In this document: in pieces, positions 1 through 4,897 of the stretch
How positions within the stretch are numbered: the stretch's first letter is position 1
Layout: the number at the start of each line of letters is the position of its first letter
Assembly: GCA_046542845.1 (NCBI GenBank)
Contig: JBKHAN010000096.1
Coordinates: 1 to 7,995, forward strand
Length of the DNA stretch: 7,995 bases
Reading direction: 5' to 3'
From: SKKC01 sp046542845
Lineage (GTDB): Bacteria > Spirochaetota > Spirochaetia > DSM-27196 > SKKC01
The notes under the pieces: model-generated
Databases searched by the model: none
What the model saw: only the letters and a program-made list of their open reading frames with translations
Told to the model about the DNA's origin: nothing
Program-made: the position numbers and the translations under genes

Positions 1-1
1 A

Positions 2-88
2 GCGTTCGTGAATAACGTATTGTCGGTCTATACCCTGGGCACGCTCCTCGTATTCGTTGCGTACTTTTCGGTGAACCCGGTTCTCTAG
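2..88 (+). CDS. C-terminal end of a membrane protein (partial)
   Basis: An open frame enters from the left edge (first full codon at base 2) and runs 28 codons to a TAG at 86-88. The peptide is mostly hydrophobic (segment YTLGTLLVFVAYF) and ends SVNPVL, so it reads as the last transmembrane helix and short tail of an integral membrane protein. The family cannot be told from so little. The stop lies 51 bases before the next gene on the same strand, which appears to have its own promoter in that gap. The alternative is a chance open frame, but the hydrophobic run followed by a stop and a promoter makes a real gene end more likely. Confidence 0.5.
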   Translation, partial: AFVNNVLSVYTLGTLLVFVAYFSVNPVL

Positions 89-102
89 ACCCGATTGTCG
101 AT

Positions 103-131
103 TTGCGGGGGTGCAGGAAAGCCAATATAGT
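103..131 (+). promoter_or_regulatory. Putative sigma70-type promoter of the GAF sensor gene
   Basis: TTGCGG (103-108) and TATAGT (126-131) are separated by 17 bases. Transcription would be expected to start near 138, only a base or two before the ATG at 140. No Shine-Dalgarno sequence sits at a usable distance: the AGGGA at 134-138 is too close to the start. This suggests a leaderless transcript. The boxes are seen in the sequence; their function is inferred. Confidence 0.45.
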
Positions 132-139
132 ATAGGGAA

Positions 140-1405
140 ATGTTTAAAAAACGCTTCGTGCAAAAACTGTTCAACCACAGCCGGAAAAACGTCTCGGCCG
201 ACGTAATCGACGACGACTCCGAGTCTCCTGACCCGCTCAAGTTTCTCGGCGCAGAAGTGAACTTCCGGGATACACAGGAAGAAATCAGGAGAAACCTGCA
301 GCTTATTATCCGCATCCGGTGGTTCGTGTCTCCCGGAATTCTCCTTATTATGCTCGCGGCCGGGGTATTCGGCGTCGCTCAGCAGACAGGATTCACCGTC
401 GATCAGCTTGCGATTAACGGCATCAACATGGGGCTCATGCTGGTTTTGAACGTGATCTACCTCGCTGCCTCAAAACGGGCAAAAAACCTCGGGCCCCTCG
501 TCCTCTTCCAGCTCGTCATAGACGTGATTCAGTTTTCCTTCACGATCTACCGGACCGGCGCGATTACGAGCCCCTTCACCTTCCTGTATTTCTTCGTGAT
601 TTTCTCGGGTGCGCTCCTCGTCAGCGGCAGGACCGCCTTCCTTATGGCGGGGCTCGCTTCTATCGCCTTCCTCGGCACCGTCGCCGCGGAGTTCGCCGGG
701 CTTATCCCCCACCAGTCCTACTTCAGCCCGCTCGCCGGCATGCAGGACAACCCCGCCTACGCGGCGCTGACCATGGCCTTTACGGTGATCTCGCTCTACG
801 CCTTCGCCGCGCTCGCAGGCTTTCTCACCGGCCTGATTCACCGCAGGCAGCGACAGCTGCAGCAGACCGTCTCGCTCCTGAAGGAGCGCAACGAAACCAT
901 GATGATGCTCTACCGGACCTCCGAGGCGCTCAACCGCCACACCGAGGTGGACGAAGTCGGCGCATTCGTCCTTGACGAGCTCATGCAGTTTCTCGATCTC
1001 GACAGGGCGCTCCTTTACCTGAACGAAGGAAACAAGATGCTCCGTCTCGCGCTCGTGCGAACCCGAGGAGGCGGTACTGACACTTCGGTCAAACTGGAAA
1101 TCCCCCTGAAAGAAGACGCGGGTCTGACCGCCCGCGTGGCGCTGGAGCAGAAAGCGTACAATATTCGCGACCCCGAGAACTCGCCTTTGATTAACCGGGA
1201 GCTCGCAATGAAGATAGGTTTGAACCCCTTCGCGATGGCTCCGCTCGTGCTCCGCGGGCGCACCGTCGGTGTCATTGGCATAGACCGCAGCTTCAAACCA
1301 GTCGGAGACGACGAGTTTCAGATACTGCGCGCCTTCGCCAACCAGGCAGCGATCGCGATAGACAGCGTGCGGAGTGGGGGACCGAGGAACACCGGCCGGC
1401 CATGA
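140..1405 (+). CDS. Six-TM membrane sensor with C-terminal GAF domain, no output domain
   Basis: The 421-residue protein has an acidic cytoplasmic N-terminus (about 1-58) and roughly six hydrophobic segments (about 62-80, 90-112, 117-137, 143-163, 166-188, 205-232). A basic, coiled-coil-like linker follows (about 234-262), then a GAF domain (about 264-411) with typical late motifs (PLVLRGRTVGVIGID near 368-382, ILRAFANQAAIAID near 395-408). The 6TM-linker-GAF layout is that of membrane sensor kinases or cyclases, but nothing follows the GAF domain: there is no HisKA, HATPase, GGDEF or phosphatase. GAF-like sequence stops at about R411, and the last ten residues (SGGPRNTGRP) are antisense to the facing minus-strand gene. 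That suggests loss of a 3' output module. The ATG is chosen because a -10 box sits just before it. The ligand is unknown. It could still work as a signal-binding subunit for a partner protein. Confidence 0.85.
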   Translation: MFKKRFVQKLFNHSRKNVSADVIDDDSESPDPLKFLGAEVNFRDTQEEIRRNLQLIIRIRWFVSPGILLIMLAAGVFGVAQQTGFTVDQLAINGINMGLMLVLNVIYLAASKRAKNLGPLVLFQLVIDVIQFSFTIYRTGAITSPFTFLYFFVIFSGALLVSGRTAFLMAGLASIAFLGTVAAEFAGLIPHQSYFSPLAGMQDNPAYAALTMAFTVISLYAFAALAGFLTGLIHRRQRQLQQTVSLLKERNETMMMLYRTSEALNRHTEVDEVGAFVLDELMQFLDLDRALLYLNEGNKMLRLALVRTRGGGTDTSVKLEIPLKEDAGLTARVALEQKAYNIRDPENSPLINRELAMKIGLNPFAMAPLVLRGRTVGVIGIDRSFKPVGDDEFQILRAFANQAAIAIDSVRSGGPRNTGRP

Positions 1406-1622
1406 GGGCGCCTGCCGCGCTTCGGTGGTGGTGGCAGAACTCGAGGCTGCCGTCGTCTGCAACGGTACCGAGCAGATGACCGGACTCTATTTCTCCTCCA
1501 GAGTAGGTTCCCCAAAGCAGGGTGCCGTCCTGATGGTATTCGAGGATAGTCTGTGCACCGACCTCACCGTTGGCGGTGTTGGTGCGGCCGCGAAACCTTC
1601 GCCCGTCGTAGTTTATGTTCAT
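1293..1622 (-). CDS. Small 'n-acetylglutamate synthase'-like protein with replaced C-terminus (possible pseudogene)
   Basis: The 109-residue frame starts MNINYDGRRF. Residues 1-82 resemble, from memory, a small family (about 110 aa) often annotated 'n-acetylglutamate synthase': an NTANGEV stretch, an EYHQDGTLLWGTYSGGEI segment, LLGTVADDGSLEF, and a GALMAGRCSSVP segment. The family name is probably a misannotation, since these proteins show no acetyltransferase motif; I give no function. In the family, the C-S-P motif is normally followed by a Leu-Pro-Asp-Gly-Arg-type stretch and an aromatic-rich end. Here residues 83-109 are instead antisense to the GAF domain of the facing gene. The last quarter is therefore lost and replaced by read-through, and the protein may be non-functional. 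The start agrees with the family's usual N-terminus and with a -10 box just upstream; there is no clear Shine-Dalgarno site. Confidence 0.6.
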   Translation of the reverse strand: MNINYDGRRFRGRTNTANGEVGAQTILEYHQDGTLLWGTYSGGEIESGHLLGTVADDGSLEFCHHHRSAAGALMAGRCSSVPHSARCLSRSLPGWRRRAVSETRRLRLV

Positions 1623-1630
1623 AGAGAACA

Positions 1631-1660
1631 GTATAGAAAATCCGAAAGTGTATTGTCCCC
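1631..1660 (-). promoter_or_regulatory. Putative minus-strand promoter of the small truncated gene
   Basis: Read on the minus strand, GGGACA (1660-1655) and TATACT (1636-1631) are 18 bases apart. The -10 box ends 8 bases before the ATG at 1622, so the transcript would be nearly leaderless. The -35 is only a four-of-six match to consensus. It occupies the same bases as the -35 of the divergent promoter for the deacetylase gene. Confidence 0.35.
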
Positions 1661-1680
1661 CGCGGACGCGGACGTAGTAT
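1653..1680 (+). promoter_or_regulatory. Putative sigma70-type promoter of the deacetylase gene
   Basis: TTGTCC (1653-1658) and TAGTAT (1675-1680) are separated by 16 bases. The start point would fall near 1687, a few bases before the GTG at 1691. No Shine-Dalgarno sequence precedes that GTG, which fits a leaderless or very short leader. Confidence 0.4.
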
Positions 1681-1690
1681 CTTACCTCCC

Positions 1691-2626
1691 GTGCCCGATC
1701 GACTTCCCCTCGTATACCACCCCGACTATGTCTGCCCGCTGCCGGAAGGCCACCGCTTTCCTATGCCCAAATTTGGCATGGTCAACGAGATTCTGCGGGC
1801 CGAGGGGATCGCAGGGGACGATAACACCTTCCAGCCGGATATTGCGGATGAGACGCTGCTGAGCTGTGTGCACACCCCTGTCTACGTGCATGCCTTTCTC
1901 ACCGGAGCGCTTACTGGCGCGGAGCAGCGTCGCACAGGCCTGCCGTGGAGCGAGGCGCTTGCGAGGCGTACCTGTACGGCGGTCGGCGGGACGCTTCTGA
2001 CCTCACGCCTCGCACTCGAACACGGCATCGCGTGCAATATGGCAGGCGGCACGCACCACGCGCATCCTGGCTTTGGCTCGGGCTTCTGCATATTCAACGA
2101 CCTGGCCGTCGCTGCGCGCACGCTCGTCAGGGAAGGTGCTGCGGCGACCGTGCTGATACTCGATCTTGACGTGCACCAGGGCGACGGGACTGCCGCTGCG
2201 TTTCAGAATGACCCGGCCGTATTTACCTTCTCCATGCACTGCCAGAGTAACTTCCCCTTCCGGAAGACCGCGGGGGACATGGACATAGGCCTTCCCGACG
2301 GCATGAATGGAGAAGCGTATCTGTCGCGCCTCAAGCACGAGCTACCCGGTCTGCTCGACGCGGCCCGCCCCGACCTTGTGATCTACGACGCGGGGGTAGA
2401 CGTGTTTTCGGGTGATCGCCTGGGCAAACTTGATCTGAGTTTGCCCGATATTGCCGCACGGGACGCGATGGTCATAGCCTTCTTCCGCGAGCGTGGAATT
2501 CCGCTTGCGGGTGTGATCGGCGGCGGCTACGACCGCGACGTGCACGCGCTCGCCGACCGCCACTGCACCCTGCACCGGTCGGCGTGCCGGGTGCACGGCA
2601 TCGAAGCCCTCGGTGCCTCCGCCTGA
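1691..2626 (+). CDS. Class IV histone deacetylase-like Zn-dependent amidohydrolase
   Basis: The 311-residue protein, starting at GTG, has the usual length and motifs of bacterial HDAC-like deacetylases, which remove acetyl groups from lysine or small amines using one zinc ion. The N-terminus (LPLVYHPDYVCPLPEGHRFPMPKF, residues 5-28, interrupted here only for naming) has the HRFPM motif typical of the class IV (HDAC11-like) branch. By comparison with human HDAC8, the active site is complete. The His pair is H122-H123 in GGTHHAHPGFG, and the zinc ligands are D160 and H162 in DLDVHQGDGT plus D237 in AGVDVFSGD. The catalytic Tyr is Y280 in GGGYDRDV. There is no signal peptide, so it should be cytoplasmic. 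The GTG start fits the family N-terminus and the -10 box ten bases upstream. It faces the cyclophilin gene with a 12-base gap. The substrate (acetyl-protein, acetylpolyamine or other) cannot be told from sequence. Confidence 0.92.
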   Translation: MPDRLPLVYHPDYVCPLPEGHRFPMPKFGMVNEILRAEGIAGDDNTFQPDIADETLLSCVHTPVYVHAFLTGALTGAEQRRTGLPWSEALARRTCTAVGGTLLTSRLALEHGIACNMAGGTHHAHPGFGSGFCIFNDLAVAARTLVREGAAATVLILDLDVHQGDGTAAAFQNDPAVFTFSMHCQSNFPFRKTAGDMDIGLPDGMNGEAYLSRLKHELPGLLDAARPDLVIYDAGVDVFSGDRLGKLDLSLPDIAARDAMVIAFFRERGIPLAGVIGGGYDRDVHALADRHCTLHRSACRVHGIEALGASA

Positions 2627-2638
2627 GGGCAAAATCCC

Positions 2639-3253
2639 TTACCGTCGCCCGGCGGCGTCAGCACGCAAGCGGTCGAACATCTGCTGATCGACCTGGAATG
2701 CCTCGGCGGCCGACCCGACACGCTCTATGCGGACCGACTGTATGCTGTCGCCCTGGCGTATGGCATCCACTACATCCTGACCCTCAATGACGCGACCAAA
2801 GACCGTGTGTGCATCATTAAGCCAGGGCGTGGCGGTGTGGGTTATGAAAAACTGGCTGCCGTTTGTCGCCGGGCCTCTATTTGCCATGGAGAGGACGCCT
2901 GGCCCATTGTGGCGAAGCTCAGGATGAAACTCGTCGGCAAAGGTATAGCCCGGTCCGCCCGTGCCGTTTCCAAGCGGGTCACCGCCCTGAATCATGAAAT
3001 CGGCAATGACCCGGTGAAAGCGAAGCCCGTCGAAGAACCGCGGACTGCCGGATCGGCTGTGCGAAATGGTTCCTTCAGCGAGCCCGACGAAGTTGGCTAC
3101 CGTCAGCGGCGTGCGTTCGAACTCAAGTTCGAGGAGAATAGTCCCGCGGTTCGTCTGCATGCGAGCGTAGAGCCCGTCGGAAAGCGACTGCGCAGGCAGC
3201 GACAGTGCAGTGGCGAGCAGCAGCAGGACACAGATTGATGATCGTCGAAGCAT
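2639..3253 (-). CDS. Secreted cyclophilin-type peptidyl-prolyl cis-trans isomerase
   Basis: This enzyme speeds cis-trans isomerisation of Xaa-Pro bonds during folding of exported proteins. The 204-residue product begins with a signal peptide (MLRRSS, a hydrophobic run about 7-19, then LPAQS), so it should act in the periplasm or outside. The cyclophilin domain (about 27-180) keeps the catalytic residues of human CypA: R81 (FHRV), F86-M87 and Q89 (FMIQGG), the MANRGPATNGSQFFIT segment and W144, the equivalent of the cyclosporin-contacting Trp. A short helical tail follows. I start at the ATG at 3253, not at an in-frame ATG 16 codons earlier (3301). An AAGGAG site lies 9 bases before the ATG at 3253, the signal peptide begins there, and the longer start overlaps the -10 box. 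It is divergent from the isocitrate dehydrogenase gene and convergent with the deacetylase gene. Confidence 0.94.
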   Translation of the reverse strand: MLRRSSICVLLLLATALSLPAQSLSDGLYARMQTNRGTILLELEFERTPLTVANFVGLAEGTISHSRSGSPRFFDGLRFHRVIADFMIQGGDPLGNGTGGPGYTFADEFHPELRHNGPGVLSMANRGPATNGSQFFITHTATPWLNDAHTVFGRVIEGQDVVDAIRQGDSIQSVRIERVGSAAEAFQVDQQMFDRLRADAAGRR

Positions 3254-3262
3254 ATGTACGTG

Positions 3263-3268
3263 CTCCTT
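3263..3268 (-). promoter_or_regulatory. Ribosome binding site AAGGAG of the cyclophilin gene
   Basis: AAGGAG on the minus strand lies 9 bases upstream of the ATG at 3253. It decides the start over the in-frame ATG at 3301, which has no such site. Confidence 0.75.
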
Positions 3269-3291
3269 ATGGCGTTGATGGATGTGAGGCG

Positions 3292-3300
3292 AGTATAGCA
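3292..3300 (-). promoter_or_regulatory. Extended -10 promoter of the cyclophilin gene
   Basis: The minus strand reads TGCTATACT, a TGn extension plus a five-of-six -10 box. No good -35 is seen at 17-18 bases. Initiation near 3285 would give a leader of about 32 bases that contains the AAGGAG site. Confidence 0.45.
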
Positions 3301-3352
3301 CCGGTCGTCTCTCGCGCCCAGCGGCGTGCAGGAGCGTATCCCGCGGACCCGG

Positions 3353-3381
3353 TTTTCCCGATTAAGCGCAGCCCGTATAAT
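3353..3381 (+). promoter_or_regulatory. Putative promoter of the isocitrate dehydrogenase gene with consensus -10
   Basis: A perfect TATAAT (3376-3381) lies 17 bases after a weak TTTTCC (3353-3358). The start point would be near 3388, four bases before the ATG at 3392, with no Shine-Dalgarno sequence between. The in-frame ATG at 3380 overlaps the -10 box and the one at 3326 lies upstream of the promoter, so neither would be on this transcript. Confidence 0.5.
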
Positions 3382-3391
3382 GCCGCGTATT

Positions 3392-4876
3392 ATGATCACA
3401 CAGATACCGATAACGGTGGCACGCGGAGACGGCATTGGACCGGAGATTATGGACGCTGTCCTTCGGGTGCTCGAAGCAGCCGAGGCAGGAATAGCACCGG
3501 AGTTCATCGACATAGGCGAAAAAGTATATCTCGCCGGTAACTCCTCCGGCATAGAACCGAGCGCGTGGGACTCGATACGGCGAACGAAGATACTCTTCAA
3601 GGCACCGATCACGACCCCGCAGGGCGGTGGGTACAAGAGCCTGAACGTGACGATACGGAAGTCGCTCGGTCTTTTCGCGAACGTACGCCCGGTACAGGCC
3701 TTCAACCCCTACGTGGATACGCATTACCCGGACATGGATCTCGTCATTATCCGGGAGAACGAAGAGGATCTGTACGCCGGTATCGAACACCGGCAGACGC
3801 ACGACGTCACGCAGTGCCTGAAACTGATCACCCGCCCCGGAAGCGAACGCATTATCCGCTACGCCTTCGAATACGCACGAAACTACGATCGGAAGAAAGT
3901 TACCTGCATGATCAAGGACAACATCATGAAGGTGACCGACGGGCTCTTCCACGATGTGTTCGACGAAGTCAGGGCGGAGTATCCGGAGATCGAGGCCAAT
4001 CAGCAGATCATCGATATTGGAACCGCGCGCGTAGCAACGGCACCCGAACGCTACGACGTGATTGTCACAACAAACCTGTACGGCGACATAATCTCGGACG
4101 TCGTTGCCGAGGTCAGTGGATCGGTCGGAATGGCCGGCAGCGCCAACATCGGTACAGAAGTATCGATGTTCGAAGCGATCCACGGCTCGGCACCGGATAT
4201 TGCCGGCACGAATCGGGCGAACCCCAGCGGACTGCTCAACGGTGCGCTGCAGATGCTTGTGCATATCGGCCGTCCCTCGATCGCGGAAACCATACACAAC
4301 GCCTGGCTTTCAACACTCGAAGCGGGGATTCATACGGCCGACATCTACCGTCCCGGACACAGCACCCACCTCGCGAGCACCGACGAGTTTGCAGACGCAA
4401 TCATCGAACGTCTGGGGGAAGTCCCGAAGCGCCTGCGACCGTGGAGCATAGACACATCCCGCGACACGCGTATCTCGGTACCCGCGTACATCAGGCGGCA
4501 CAGCAGCAAGACTCTCGTTGGTGTCGACGTGTTTGTAGACTGGGCGGACGAGCCTATGTCGGCAGACGTCATCGGAAAGAGAATAGAAGCGCTCGCTGCG
4601 ACTGCCGGCGGAGCGCTCAAACTCAAAATGATCACGAACCGGGGAGTGAAAGTCTATCCTGAAGGCTTCTCGGAGACCTTCCTGACAGACCACTGGCGGT
4701 GCCGACTCGTCGCTTCGGAGGCGCCGGCTACCGGTGCTTCCTACACACCTGTAGATCCACAGGCTATCGTTGATCTGCTCGCGGCCGCCATAAAGTCGGG
4801 AATGGACGTAATCAAGACCGAGAACCTGTATCGCTTCGACGGAGAACGGGGATTCTCACTGGGGCAGGGAGAATGA
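3392..4876 (+). CDS. icd: Isocitrate dehydrogenase, Thermus/Rickettsia-type with extra C-terminal domain, probably NAD-dependent
   Basis: The enzyme oxidatively decarboxylates isocitrate to 2-oxoglutarate in the TCA cycle, in the cytoplasm. From the ATG at 3392 it is 494 residues, close to the Thermus enzyme (about 496) and longer than E. coli Icd (416). Visible motifs are RGDGIGPEI (11-19) and the substrate loop KSLNVTIRK (S83, N85, R89). These are followed by R99, RENEEDLYAGIE (R121, Y128), K175 in IKDNIMK, and the metal aspartates D232 and D236 in GDIISD. The coenzyme loop HGSAPDIAG (264-272) has D269-I270 where NADP enzymes have Lys-Tyr, pointing to NAD use. The added domain runs from about 374 (TLVGVDVFVDW) through MITNRGVKVYPEGF to the end. 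An open frame extends 22 codons further upstream, but that part has no family match and includes the promoter. Tartrate or isopropylmalate dehydrogenases are less likely given the S-x-N substrate loop and the extra domain. Confidence 0.93.
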   Translation: MITQIPITVARGDGIGPEIMDAVLRVLEAAEAGIAPEFIDIGEKVYLAGNSSGIEPSAWDSIRRTKILFKAPITTPQGGGYKSLNVTIRKSLGLFANVRPVQAFNPYVDTHYPDMDLVIIRENEEDLYAGIEHRQTHDVTQCLKLITRPGSERIIRYAFEYARNYDRKKVTCMIKDNIMKVTDGLFHDVFDEVRAEYPEIEANQQIIDIGTARVATAPERYDVIVTTNLYGDIISDVVAEVSGSVGMAGSANIGTEVSMFEAIHGSAPDIAGTNRANPSGLLNGALQMLVHIGRPSIAETIHNAWLSTLEAGIHTADIYRPGHSTHLASTDEFADAIIERLGEVPKRLRPWSIDTSRDTRISVPAYIRRHSSKTLVGVDVFVDWADEPMSADVIGKRIEALAATAGGALKLKMITNRGVKVYPEGFSETFLTDHWRCRLVASEAPATGASYTPVDPQAIVDLLAAAIKSGMDVIKTENLYRFDGERGFSLGQGE

Positions 4877-4897
4877 GATAGTCTGCGCATACGACGT

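Noticed and set aside
842..856. 15-base direct repeat CGCAGGCAGCGACAG, also at 3191-3205
   Set aside because: The copies lie in unrelated coding contexts (GAF sensor linker and antisense of the cyclophilin signal peptide) with no further similarity around them; likely chance in GC-rich DNA.
470..1462. 330-codon open frame on the minus strand
   Set aside because: It is antisense to the GAF sensor gene; its product is rich in Glu, Arg, Gly and His with no domain pattern, which is typical of a GC-rich shadow frame, and no ribosome site precedes it.
1374..1862. 162-codon open frame on + spanning the gap before the deacetylase
   Set aside because: I checked it as a frameshifted continuation of the GAF sensor; it shows no kinase or cyclase sequence, is antisense to the small minus-strand gene, and overlaps the deacetylase start in another frame.
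3254..3301. Sixteen-residue N-terminal extension of the cyclophilin
   Set aside because: It would place residues before a clear signal peptide, overlaps the -10 box, and the AAGGAG site serves the later ATG.
3326..3391. Upstream starts for isocitrate dehydrogenase (ATG 3326, ATG 3380)
   Set aside because: They lie upstream of, or inside, the TATAAT box and add residues with no family counterpart; the 3392 start gives the expected length.
3362..4297. 311-codon open frame on the minus strand
   Set aside because: It is antisense to isocitrate dehydrogenase with no recognisable domain and no ribosome site.
3565..4662. 365-codon open frame on +
   Set aside because: It is a +2 frame shadow within isocitrate dehydrogenase; the product is Arg/His-rich with no motif, while the true frame carries every catalytic residue.
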